Positions 1 through 7,152 of a stretch of 64,000 nucleotides of DNA are shown here, one piece after another. Below the pieces are notes generated by a model. The model ran no database searches, had not been told where the DNA came from, and saw nothing but the letters and a program-made list of their open reading frames with translations. Origin of the DNA: Paractinoplanes lichenicola (GTDB taxonomy: Bacteria; Actinomycetota; Actinomycetes; Mycobacteriales; Micromonosporaceae). Numbering within the stretch: position 1 is the stretch's first letter; the number at the start of each line of letters is the position of its first letter. The stretch spans positions 124,001-188,000 of the forward strand of contig NZ_JAENHO010000012.1 of the NCBI RefSeq assembly GCF_016785085.1. Reading direction: 5' to 3'. Position numbers and translations under genes: made by a program.

Positions 1-618
1 GGGGGCGGCTATCGAGGCGGCGGCCGGCTGGCGTTCGCCGTGGGAGGTGGCGTAGCCGCGTTCGCGGATGGTGGTCAGTTCGCGGCGCAGGCGGGCCGGG
101 TCGACGATCGTGTGCTCGGTCAGGGGCTCCAGGCGGCTGCGGTCGAGGTAGCCGTCGGGGTCGAACGCCAGGAACGTCTTGGACGAGGCGCCGGCGTGCA
201 GCGGGAACGGGACGCCGACGGTCACCTCCAGGCGCAGCTCCTGGTCGGGCACGACCTGGTCGACGTACAGGCGGGTGTCGCCGCGCCGCAGTGAGAGCGT
301 GGCCGTCTCGCCGGTGCGGCCGCTCAGATACTTCAGCTCCGGAGCAGCCATTTCCCGTACGTCGGTCCGCGTCAGATAGGCCCGGCCGAGCGCGACGGCG
401 GCGTGGCCCAGCGCGTACCGGCGGCTCTGCGGGTCCAGGGTGATCAGCTCGCGGTTGCGCAGCGCGGTCAGGATGCGGTGCACGGCGGCCTTGGTCAGCC
501 CGAGCGCGCCCGCGATCTCGGTGACGCCCAGGTCGGCCCGCTCGGTGCGGCCGAACAGCAGCAGCACGTCCATCGCTCGTTCCACCGCGGCCACGGATCT
601 CGACCGGCTCTCCTCCAT
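1..618 (-). CDS. IclR-family transcriptional regulator (partial, C-terminus off the left edge)
   Basis: The reading frame is open from an ATG at 618 to the window edge (206 codons). The N-terminal part reads as an IclR winged helix: AVERAMDVLLLFG, then LGVTEIAGALGLTKAAVHRI, then a basic turn and YALGHAAVALG. It continues into the IclR effector domain with LRRGDTRLYVDQV and VPFPLHAGASSKTFLA, the usual ligand-pocket region. The start is supported by a TACGAT -10-like hexamer (626-631) 7 nt upstream of the ATG, which suggests a leaderless transcript. It is divergent from the PEP-mutase-fold gene at 686, so that gene is its most likely target. The effector is not predictable from sequence. Confidence 0.88.
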   Translation of the reverse strand, partial: MEESRSRSVAAVERAMDVLLLFGRTERADLGVTEIAGALGLTKAAVHRILTALRNRELITLDPQSRRYALGHAAVALGRAYLTRTDVREMAAPELKYLSGRTGETATLSLRRGDTRLYVDQVVPDQELRLEVTVGVPFPLHAGASSKTFLAFDPDGYLDRSRLEPLTEHTIVDPARLRRELTTIRERGYATSHGERQPAAASIAAP

Positions 619-685
619 AGAGATGATCGTAAATGTATTGGGCGGGCTGTCGGCGCCCGGGCGGCCTCGCGTTGAATACTCGGTC

Positions 686-1519
686 ATGAACGCTTTCCGA
701 GAGCTGCTGTCGGCCGGGCGCGTGACCCACGTGCCGGGCGTGTTCGACCCGTTGAGCGCGACGCTCGCCGTGCACGCCGGCCACCGCGCGGCGTACCTCG
801 CGAAGGCCGCCGTGGCCGCGGTGATGATGGGCCGCCCGGACGTCGACTTCGTGCCGGCCACGCAGCTCGCCGATCGCGCCGCCACCCTCGGCCCGGTGCT
901 GGGCGGGGTGCCGCTGCTGGCCGACGCGGGCGCCGGTTTCGAGACCGAGCAGGGCGCGGTGTGGACGGCGCTGTCCTATCAGCGGGCCGGCATCTCGGGC
1001 GTCGTCGTCACCGACATGTTCGCCGAGCTGCGGGCGCAGGTGCCCGACGTCGCCATCGTGGCCAGGACCAACGCGTACGCGGTGGGCGGGCTGGACGCCG
1101 TGGTCGAGGACTGCCGCACGTTCGCCGAGCTCGGCGCCGACGCGGTACTGCCGGCCGGGGTGGGCAGCCACGGCGACCTGTCGCTGCTGCAGGCCACGCT
1201 GCCCGGCGTGCCGCTGGTGCTGACCCGCTCCGAGGCGGCCGCGGCCCCGCCCCTGCTGCCGGACGCCCAGCTCGCCGCCCTCGGCGTGCGCCTGGTGCTG
1301 CACCCGCTGGCCGCCCTGCTGGCCGCGGCCCGCTCGGCGTCGCAGGCCTACCGCGCGATCCTCGAGGAAGGCACGGCCGACACGATCGACCGCATGCCGT
1401 GGGCCGCGTTCACGGCGCTGACCCCGCCGCCGCCCGCCCCCGCGACGGCTCCCCGCTCGGCCGCCGGCTCGGACGGCGCCACGTTCTCGATCCCCGTCCC
1501 CACCAACCTCGACACGTGA
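686..1519 (+). CDS. Isocitrate lyase/PEP-mutase superfamily protein with altered active site
   Basis: 277 aa. The fold is recognisable from VPGVFDPLSATLAVHAG, the strand-loop with PLLADAGAG, and VAIVARTNAYAVGG followed by FAELGADAVLPAGV, which match the PF13714-type (beta/alpha)8 barrel. In active lyases and mutases of this family the metal-binding loop is D-A-D-T-G and a mobile loop carries K-(K/R)-C-G-H. Here the first reads DAGAG, and no CGH-type loop is visible where it should follow (VVTDMFAELRAQV). Function is therefore uncertain: a divergent lyase or a non-catalytic relative. The C-terminus is Ala/Pro-rich. The ATG at 686 is chosen because the conserved barrel begins right after it; in-frame codons upstream lie in the regulator's promoter. 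It is divergent from the IclR gene. Confidence 0.8.
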   Translation: MNAFRELLSAGRVTHVPGVFDPLSATLAVHAGHRAAYLAKAAVAAVMMGRPDVDFVPATQLADRAATLGPVLGGVPLLADAGAGFETEQGAVWTALSYQRAGISGVVVTDMFAELRAQVPDVAIVARTNAYAVGGLDAVVEDCRTFAELGADAVLPAGVGSHGDLSLLQATLPGVPLVLTRSEAAAAPPLLPDAQLAALGVRLVLHPLAALLAAARSASQAYRAILEEGTADTIDRMPWAAFTALTPPPPAPATAPRSAAGSDGATFSIPVPTNLDT

Positions 1520-1559
1520 CCGTCCGCTCCACGTGACCGCCGGGGTGCGGTAGGCGACC

Positions 1560-1935
1560 TCAACATGAGCGGCATCAACATGAGCGCGTCAACACGAGCA
1601 AAGTCAATACGAACAGCGTCAACATGAACGGAATCAACACGAACGCAATCAACACGAACAGCGTCAACATGAACGGAATCAACACGAACGCAATCAACAC
1701 GAACAGCGTCAACATGAGCGGCATCAACACGAACGCCGTCAACACGAACGCCGTCAACACGAGCGGCGTCAACATCAGCACGTCAACACGAGCAGCTTCA
1801 GCGGCCCGGCCAGGCGCAACCGTGGGCGCTGCGCGAGCGCATGAGCGGCATCAATACGGATGCCGTCAACATGAGCAATGTTGACATGAGCGGTGTCAAC
1901 ATGAGTGACGTCGGCACGGGCGGCGTCAATGAGTG
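1560..1935. repeat. 15-bp tandem repeat array (about 22 units, two blocks)
   Basis: Sixteen units of consensus TCAACAYGARCGSMR run from 1560 to 1797. All are 15 bp apart from two 14-bp units (starting 1575 and 1769). Three units (1619-1663) are repeated exactly as a 45-bp block at 1664-1708. After a 43-bp unrelated spacer the period resumes at 1841 with degenerate units at 1851, 1866, 1881, 1896, 1911 and 1926. The array is less GC-rich than its surroundings. It fills the whole gap between the PEP-mutase-fold gene and the GNAT gene. Both strands are open in one frame, giving a 5-residue (I/V)NxNx repeat on plus and a hydrophobic repeat on minus. I see no RBS, and 14-bp units break the frame, so I treat it as non-coding. 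Confidence 0.92.
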
Positions 1936-1953
1936 GCGTGCGGCGACGGGTGA

Positions 1954-2460
1954 TTACGCGGGTGGCCTGCTGAGCGCGTACAGGGCGTACGGCTCGTTCT
2001 CGATGAGCAGGGGCTTGGCGTACGTGAAACCCAGGCGGCGCATGACGGCGCGCGACCGGCTGTTGCGGGTCTCGGTAAACGAGACGACCTCGTCGGCGCC
2101 CAGCGGGCCGAAAGCCAGGTCCAGCCCCGCCCGCCCGATCTCGGTGGCGTAGCCCTGGCCCCAGAACCGGCCGTGCAGCACCCAGCCGAGTTCGAGCCGC
2201 GGACGACCGTCGACCACGGCGCGGGACAAGCCGCCCCGCCCCACGCACTGGCCGGTCACGAGGTGGTAGGCCATCCACTTGTGGACACCGTCGTTGCGCC
2301 AGCCGAAAGCCATGCGGCGGGTCTCGCTCTCGATCTGCGGCCACGTCCACCGGCCGTACCATTCGGCGACCGGCGGATCGCGATAGAGGGCCAGCAGGTC
2401 GGGGGCGTGACGAGGGGCGACGGGCTCCAATCGGAGACGCGCGGTCACTAGGTTGGGCAT
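1954..2460 (-). CDS. GNAT-family N-acetyltransferase
   Basis: 168 aa. It shows the RimJ/RimL-type GNAT pattern (PF13302): an N-terminal TARLRLEPVAPRHAPDLLAL, the mid strand GRGGLSRAVVDGRPRLELGW, and the acetyl-CoA pyrophosphate loop GRFWGQGYATEIGRAGL. This is followed by VSFTETRNSRSRAVMRRLGF, the motif that closes the fold. The acceptor could be a ribosomal protein N-terminus, a small amine or an antibiotic; the sequence does not decide. The start ATG (2458-2460) directly abuts the start ATG of the divergent BKACE gene at 2461, so there is no intergenic DNA between the two genes. Its 3' end faces the 15-bp repeat array. Confidence 0.9.
   Translation of the reverse strand: MPNLVTARLRLEPVAPRHAPDLLALYRDPPVAEWYGRWTWPQIESETRRMAFGWRNDGVHKWMAYHLVTGQCVGRGGLSRAVVDGRPRLELGWVLHGRFWGQGYATEIGRAGLDLAFGPLGADEVVSFTETRNSRSRAVMRRLGFTYAKPLLIENEPYALYALSRPPA
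2449..2460 (+). promoter_or_regulatory. -10 hexamer for a leaderless BKACE transcript
   Basis: TAGGTT at 2449-2454 lies exactly 6 nt before the ATG at 2461. This is the spacing expected when transcription starts on the A of the start codon. The element sits inside the first codons of the divergent GNAT gene. Confidence 0.5.
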
Positions 2461-3189
2461 ATGACCATGCTGCAGGTGACGCCGAACGGTCCGTGGGGCA
2501 AGGACGTCCATCCGACGATGCCGGTCACGCTGGACGAGGTGGTCGCCGACCTGACCGAGTGCTTCGCGGCCGGGGCGGACGGGGTGCATCTGCACGTCCG
2601 TGACGAGTCCGGCGCCGAGACGCTCGACCCGGCCGTCGTCAACGAGACGTGCCGGCGGGCGCGCGAGGTGGCGTACGGGGAACTCGAAGTTGGTCTGACC
2701 ACGGGGGCGTGGATTGTGCCCGACCTGGCCGACCGGATCGCGATGATCCGCGAGTGGGAGGGCGTCGACGTCGCCACGGTGAACCTCTCGGAGGACGGGT
2801 TCGAGCAGGTCATGCGGGCGATGCTCGACGTCGGCATCGGCATCGACGTGGGCCTGTGGGCGCCGCAGGAGGTGCCGGCGCTGCTCGCCTCGGGGCTGCT
2901 GCCGCACGCGGCCCGGATCAGCATCGAGCTCGACCCGGGCGAGCCCTACTTCCTGCCCGGCCCGCCCGAGGCGACCGCCGACGAGGTGAACCGCCTGCTC
3001 GACGAGGCCGGCGCGACCTGCCCGCGCCTGACCCACGGCATGAACGACTGGACCTGGCCCCTCGTTCGCGACGCGTTCCGCCGCGGTCACGCCACCCGCG
3101 TCGGCTTCGAGGACTCGATCCTGCTTCCCGACGGCACCCCGGCCACGAGCAACGCCGACCTCGTACGGGCGGCGGTCGCCCTGCGCTGA
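2461..3189 (+). CDS. BKACE-family (DUF849) beta-keto acid cleavage enzyme homologue
   Basis: 242 aa. The family condenses a beta-keto acid with acetyl-CoA and cleaves it, using a Zn2+ ion in a TIM barrel. The metal-site motif HLHVRD is present (H43, H45, D48), preceded by AAGADGV. Further family marks are EVGLTTGAW, a mid-barrel VNLSEDGFEQVM and the C-terminal ATRVGFEDSILLPDG. It is shorter than most BKACE proteins (about 270-310 aa) and lacks the usual long N-terminal strand with a P-T-G motif, starting at MTMLQVTPNG. The substrate is unknown. It is divergent from the GNAT gene with abutting start codons and probably leaderless. Confidence 0.82.
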   Translation: MTMLQVTPNGPWGKDVHPTMPVTLDEVVADLTECFAAGADGVHLHVRDESGAETLDPAVVNETCRRAREVAYGELEVGLTTGAWIVPDLADRIAMIREWEGVDVATVNLSEDGFEQVMRAMLDVGIGIDVGLWAPQEVPALLASGLLPHAARISIELDPGEPYFLPGPPEATADEVNRLLDEAGATCPRLTHGMNDWTWPLVRDAFRRGHATRVGFEDSILLPDGTPATSNADLVRAAVALR

Positions 3190-3242
3190 GCATGGAACGC
3201 GCGTGTACCACTCGATGACCATCCGCGCTTACGGTGATCGGT

Positions 3243-4499
3243 GTGATCCAGCGAGTGCTGCCGCCTCCCGGGCTGCCGCGGCAACTGGTGGCGCAGTCGG
3301 CGCTGGTTGCGGTCGGGTGGGGCATCTATCTGACGGGCAGCGTCGTCTTTTTCAGCCTGTACGTGGGTCTGACGCCGGTGCAGATCGGTCTCGGCTTCTC
3401 GATCTCCGGGTTGCTCGGGCTGGTGCTGGCGATGCCGCTCGGGCACCTGGCCGACCGGTTCGGCGGGCAGCGGGCCTGGGTGGCCGGGTCGATCGTCGGA
3501 GTGGTCGCGTTCCTGCTCTATCCGCTGGTCGGCGCGTTCTGGTCGTTCGTCGTCGTGCTCGGGATGCAGGCGGTGTCGCAGGCGCTCACCGACGCCGGGC
3601 GTTCGGTCTACACCGCGGCGGCCGTGCCGGCGGAGATCCGCGTGCGGACGATGGCGTTCGTCCGGGCGTACCTGAACATGGGTTTCACCGTCGGGGCCGG
3701 GCTGGGCGCCGTCGCGATCGCGCTCGACTCGCGGCCCGGGTTGCTGATCCTGGTGCTGGCCAACGCGGGCGGGATTCTCGTCAGCGCCTGCTTCGTGGCC
3801 CGCATGCCCGCCGTGCACACCGAGGCCGGCCCCGATCGCCGGCCGCCGTGGGGTGTGCTGCGCGATCATCCGTTCACGGCGCTGACCGGGGTGTTCGCCA
3901 TTCTCTCCTGCAGCGAGGTGCTCTTCAGCACGGTCGTGCCGCTGTGGGCCATCACCAGCACCGACGCGCCCCGGCCGGTGCTGGGCGCGCTGTTCGCCCT
4001 CAACACTGTGCTCGCCGTCCTGCTGCAGGTGCCCGCGACCCGGCACGCCGTCAGCCTGACCGGATCGGCGAACCTGACCCGCTGGGCGGCCCTGTCCACG
4101 GTGGCCGCCTGCGTGGTGTTCCTGGTCGGCGGGCGTACGCAGGGCTGGCTGACCATCGCCGTGCTGGCGCTCGGCGTCGTGCTGCTGACCGGCACCGAGC
4201 TGTGGTCGTCGGCCGCCGAGTGGTATTTCGTGACCGAGGTGCCGCCGCCCGACCGGCGCGGCGTCTATCTCGGCGCGGCCCGCACCGGCAGTGGCGTCGC
4301 GCGGATGATCGGGCCGGTCGCGCTGACGTTCCTGGCCGTGCACACCGGCGGCTGGGGCTGGTGGGTGATCGCCGCGCTGTTCGCCGTGGCCGCGCTGCTC
4401 ATCCACCCGGTCGTCGCCTGGGTCGGCCGCACCCCGCGCGCCCTCGCCTCGGCGAGCACCACCGGCCCGGCCGAACCCCGCGCACCCTCAGCCCACTGA
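3243..4499 (+). CDS. MFS transporter
   Basis: 418 aa integral membrane protein with about 12 hydrophobic segments. The MFS loop 2-3 signature is GHLADRFGGQRAW. It begins with GTG at 3243, 7 nt after a TACGGT hexamer (3230-3235), which favours a leaderless start over the in-frame GTG at 3234. The central loop (around residues 200-210) carries a charged RMPAVHTEAGPDRR segment. The substrate is not identifiable; the family includes drug exporters and permeases. The last 14 codons and the stop codon fall inside the first unit of a tandem repeat that continues downstream to 4711, so the C-terminal tail (AEPRAPSAH) is repeat-derived. Confidence 0.88.
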   Translation: MIQRVLPPPGLPRQLVAQSALVAVGWGIYLTGSVVFFSLYVGLTPVQIGLGFSISGLLGLVLAMPLGHLADRFGGQRAWVAGSIVGVVAFLLYPLVGAFWSFVVVLGMQAVSQALTDAGRSVYTAAAVPAEIRVRTMAFVRAYLNMGFTVGAGLGAVAIALDSRPGLLILVLANAGGILVSACFVARMPAVHTEAGPDRRPPWGVLRDHPFTALTGVFAILSCSEVLFSTVVPLWAITSTDAPRPVLGALFALNTVLAVLLQVPATRHAVSLTGSANLTRWAALSTVAACVVFLVGGRTQGWLTIAVLALGVVLLTGTELWSSAAEWYFVTEVPPPDRRGVYLGAARTGSGVARMIGPVALTFLAVHTGGWGWWVIAALFAVAALLIHPVVAWVGRTPRALASASTTGPAEPRAPSAH

Positions 4500-4711
4500 G
4501 CACCAGGGCCCCCGTCGCCCCCGGCACCGTCAGCCCACTGAGCACCGTGGCCCCGTCGCCCCGGCACCGTCAGCCCACTGAGCACCGTGGGCCGGTCGAA
4601 CCCCGCGCACCCTCAGCCCATTGAGCGCCCCGGCTCGGCCGCACCCCAGGCGCGCTCACTCCGTTGAGAACCACCGGCCCGGTTGCGCCCCACCCATTCA
4701 AGCCCCGTGAG
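4457..4711. repeat. 40-44 bp tandem repeat, six units, overlapping the MFS gene 3' end
   Basis: Units begin at 4457, 4501, 4543, 4583, 4626 and 4669 (44, 42, 40, 43, 43 and 43 bp). Each begins CACC or a variant and ends CAGCCCACTGAG or a variant. The TGA inside the first unit is the MFS stop codon. Units 2-4 are the most alike; units 5-6 are decayed. I see no coding potential beyond the first unit. Confidence 0.88.
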
Positions 4712-4751
4712 CACCGCCCGCCGAGCAAGCCGGATGTGCTGAGATGGCCGG

Positions 4752-5216
4752 ATGATGACGCGTGTGGTGAGTGCCGGGCGGGACATCGCCGCGCCGGCCG
4801 CTGAGATCTTCGAGCTGATCGCGGATCCGGCGCAGCAGCCCCGATGGGACGGCAACGACAACCTGGCCGAGGCGATCGCGGGTGGGCGGGTGCGGGCCGT
4901 CGGCGACGTCTTCGCAATGAAGCTCACGACGGGAGCCGTACGGGAGAATCATGTCGTCGAATTCAGCGAGGGGCGCCTGATCGCGTGGCGGCCCAGCGAG
5001 CCTGGTGGCACCCCGCCCGGTCACCTGTGGCGATGGAAGATCGAGGAGGTCGAGCCCGGCCGGTCCTATGTGACGCACACGTACGACTGGACGGACCTGA
5101 CCGATGAGAAGCGCGTCCCGCGGGCCGAGGCGACGACGACCGACAAGCTCCGGGCATCGGTCGACCGACTGGCGGGGCTCGTCGAGGGCCCCGGGAGCCG
5201 GCCTGTCGAAGGCTGA
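4752..5216 (+). CDS. SRPBCC (polyketide cyclase/START-like) family protein
   Basis: 154 aa. The N-terminal SAGRDIAAPAAEIFELIADPAQQPRWDG is the classic opening of the Bet v1-like SRPBCC fold (PF10604). It is followed by alternating strands ending in the long C-terminal helix (EATTTDKLRASVDRLAGLVE) that covers the hydrophobic cavity. Such proteins bind or transform small hydrophobic ligands; some are cyclases and many are unassigned. Two consecutive ATG codons (4752, 4755) are possible starts and there is no clear Shine-Dalgarno sequence. It lies between the tandem repeat and an XRE gene and appears monocistronic. Confidence 0.82.
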   Translation: MMTRVVSAGRDIAAPAAEIFELIADPAQQPRWDGNDNLAEAIAGGRVRAVGDVFAMKLTTGAVRENHVVEFSEGRLIAWRPSEPGGTPPGHLWRWKIEEVEPGRSYVTHTYDWTDLTDEKRVPRAEATTTDKLRASVDRLAGLVEGPGSRPVEG

Positions 5217-5305
5217 CAGTCCGGGATCGTCCGGAGTCGGCGGGCGGGCCGTCCCGGTGTGAACACAATGGCGCCATCGCGGACCGACTGGGGGAAGGAA
5301 ACGCG

Positions 5306-5677
5306 GTGGATATTGATGAGATGCACGCCAGGCTCGTGGCCGAGTTGCGGGCGCTCCGCACCGAGGCCGGGCTCACGCTGCGGGAACTCAGTTTGAAGGT
5401 GCACGTCAGCGACTCGTCGTTGTCCCGTTACTTCGCCGGGCAGGCGCTGCCGCCGTGGGAGGTGGTGGCGACGCTGACCGATCTGGGTGGCGGGAACCAC
5501 GCCGAGATGCGGCGGCTGTGGGACGAGGCGCAGCGGGAGCGGCGGCAGTCGCGCTGGCCGGCCGCCGGCTCCCCGGCCGAGGTCGTCGCGGCCGAGCGCC
5601 GGTTGGGGCCGGTCGTCGGGATCTGCGCGTTGATCGCGGCGTCCGGGGCGGTCGGCTGGGCGCTCGGGCGGCGCTGA
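5306..5677 (+). CDS. Membrane-anchored XRE-family HTH protein
   Basis: 123 aa. Residues about 5-70 form a helix-turn-helix of the XRE/lambda-Cro type: LRALRTEAGLTLRELSLKV, then SDSSLSRYFAGQALPPWEVV. A polar linker follows (EAQRERRQSRWPA), and the C-terminus is a single hydrophobic segment (VVGICALIAASGAVGWALG) ending in RR. This arrangement suggests a cytoplasmic DNA-binding or protein-binding domain tethered to the membrane, as in several actinobacterial regulators. The GTG at 5306 is preceded by a good GGGGGAAGGA ribosome binding site (5290-5299). The small secreted-protein gene at 5794 lies 116 bp downstream. Confidence 0.82.
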   Translation: MDIDEMHARLVAELRALRTEAGLTLRELSLKVHVSDSSLSRYFAGQALPPWEVVATLTDLGGGNHAEMRRLWDEAQRERRQSRWPAAGSPAEVVAAERRLGPVVGICALIAASGAVGWALGRR

Positions 5678-5793
5678 CGTCCCGGGAAGCTCCCAGCAAG
5701 TGTTGCCGCTGGTCGCAGCGTTGCGGCCGGCGGCACGCTGGGGTCACGCCCCGCTTCCAGGGGGCGCAACCGACGACAACGGGGGCTTCAATC

Positions 5794-6036
5794 ATGAACC
5801 GAATCACGCGCCGCGGCCTGATCATCCTGGGCACCGGAACCGCCGTCGCGGGAGCCGTGCTGCTGGGCGCCGGAGTGGGCGGATCCGCAGTGGCCGGCAA
5901 GGGTGCGACAGTCGTGGCCGGCACCAACTGGGACAGCGCGGACGGCTGGGTGGGCACCCCGTTCGCCGTGGACGCCGGCTGGGCGGGACCGACCTGGGCC
6001 GGACCCACGGCGAACGGCGACATCGAATGGACCTGA
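5794..6036 (+). CDS. Small exported protein of unknown function
   Basis: 80 aa. The N-terminus NRITRRGLIILGTGTAVAGA has a twin-arginine-like pair followed by a hydrophobic core, so it is probably exported by Tat or Sec. The mature part is about 45 residues, Gly/Trp-rich with repeated W-(A/V)-G-(P/T) steps (GWVGTPF, GWAGPTW, AGPTANG), and ends EWT. I do not recognise the family. The ATG at 5794 is preceded by GGGGGC, a weak ribosome binding site. It may be cotranscribed with the membrane-anchored HTH gene upstream. Confidence 0.6.
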   Translation: MNRITRRGLIILGTGTAVAGAVLLGAGVGGSAVAGKGATVVAGTNWDSADGWVGTPFAVDAGWAGPTWAGPTANGDIEWT

Positions 6037-6147
6037 TCTCGCCCGTGGCCTGAGCGAACACCGAAGGAAAGCCGCCACAGATCACGTTTCCATTGCCGCC
6101 TGTAGATGTCTCACCCATCGAGAAGACCTGTGCCCTACGGTGATCCG

Positions 6148-7020
6148 ATGGCGACGGACGAGTGGACGCGGTGGCTGTTGACGCGTCGCGACGGCGGGAA
6201 TGCCGAACTACGCGCGCAACACGCCACCGACCTTCAGGTTTTCCGCGAGGAAGTGCTCGATCGAGCCGCCCTCTCGCCCACCGACACGCTGCTCGACGTG
6301 GGCTCCGGAACGGGTCTCATCGCTTTCGGAGCCCTCGAGCGGCTCGGCCCCGACGGCCGCGTCATCTTCAGTGACGTCTCGGAGGCCGGTCTCGAGGAAT
6401 GCCGCAGCCGCGCCGGCGGCGACCCCCGGTGCAGTTTCGTGCACGCGGCGGCCGAGGATCTGTCGGCCGTTCCGGACGCGTCGGTCGACGTCGTCACCAC
6501 GCGTTCCGTTCTCATCTATTGCGATTACAAGCCGGCCGCTTTCCGCGAGTTCTTCCGCGTGCTCAAACCGGGCGGCCGCCTTTCCATTTTCGAGCCGGTC
6601 AACCGTTTCCTGCTGGAGCACCGGCCCGACAGCCTTTTCGGGCTGCGCGATCCCGAGGTCGCCGATCTGCTGGCCAAAGTGGTCGCCGTCTATCGTGACG
6701 GCGCCCGGCGCGGCGAGAATCCGATGACCGATTTCGATGAGCGGGATCTGCTGCGCTGGGCGGCCGAGGCCGGGTTCGACGGCATCGAGGTCGACTACCG
6801 GGCGCAGCTGGATGTGCCGGCCGAGCCGATCGGCGACTGGGAGGCCCGGAAGAAGGTGGCCCCCAATCCGCTCGCCCCGACCTACGGCGAGGCGATGGCC
6901 GCGGCCCTGACCGACGAGGAACATGAGCGTCTCGACACGCGGATGACGCAACTTGCACAGTCAGGTACGCCTACGCGGCGTACGCTCGCGACTGCTTATC
7001 TCCGCGCATTGCACCCCTGA
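6148..7020 (+). CDS. Class I SAM-dependent methyltransferase
   Basis: 290 aa. Motif I is LLDVGSGTGLIAFGAL, motif II is VIFSDVSEAGLEEC, and post-I/III elements are SVDVVTTRSVLIYC and FFRVLKPGGRLSIFEPVN. The catalytic domain occupies about residues 45-160. A helical C-terminal extension rich in Asp/Glu/Ala (about residues 170-285) probably forms the acceptor pocket. The start at 6148 is supported by TACGGT at 6136-6141, 6 nt before the ATG (leaderless pattern); an in-frame ATG at 6106 lies upstream of that promoter. The acceptor cannot be predicted. Confidence 0.87.
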   Translation: MATDEWTRWLLTRRDGGNAELRAQHATDLQVFREEVLDRAALSPTDTLLDVGSGTGLIAFGALERLGPDGRVIFSDVSEAGLEECRSRAGGDPRCSFVHAAAEDLSAVPDASVDVVTTRSVLIYCDYKPAAFREFFRVLKPGGRLSIFEPVNRFLLEHRPDSLFGLRDPEVADLLAKVVAVYRDGARRGENPMTDFDERDLLRWAAEAGFDGIEVDYRAQLDVPAEPIGDWEARKKVAPNPLAPTYGEAMAAALTDEEHERLDTRMTQLAQSGTPTRRTLATAYLRALHP

Positions 7021-7060
7021 CATCCAGGGAAAATCTACTCTGCGCAGTCATGCGATCACG

Positions 7061-7117
7061 GTACGTGCGTGCGTTATGCCCGAAGGCCTAGCCTGCGAGT
7101 ACTACGCACGTGCGCAC
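7061..7117. promoter_or_regulatory. Inverted repeat, possible operator
   Basis: GTACGTGCGTGCG (7061-7073) is partly mirrored by ACTACGCACGTGCGCAC (7101-7117), and the right half contains the perfect palindrome GCACGTGC. It lies 35 bp or more upstream of the start at 7153. No regulator gene adjoins except the TetR-like 7153 product itself. Confidence 0.35.
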
Positions 7118-7152
7118 TTGAAGGTCGCGGGAATCCAAGCAGAATCACCTGC

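Noticed and set aside
1575..1781. Minus-strand frame encoding a highly hydrophobic repeat protein in the 15-bp array
   Set aside because: Its hydrophobic pattern follows from the DNA period; 14-bp units break the frame, and there is no ribosome binding site or promoter.
1560..1935. CRISPR array
   Set aside because: Units are contiguous 15-mers with no unique spacers, and no cas gene is in the window.
3087..4406. Long minus-strand frame across the MFS gene
   Set aside because: Arg/Gln/His-rich shadow of a GC-rich membrane gene; no domain pattern.
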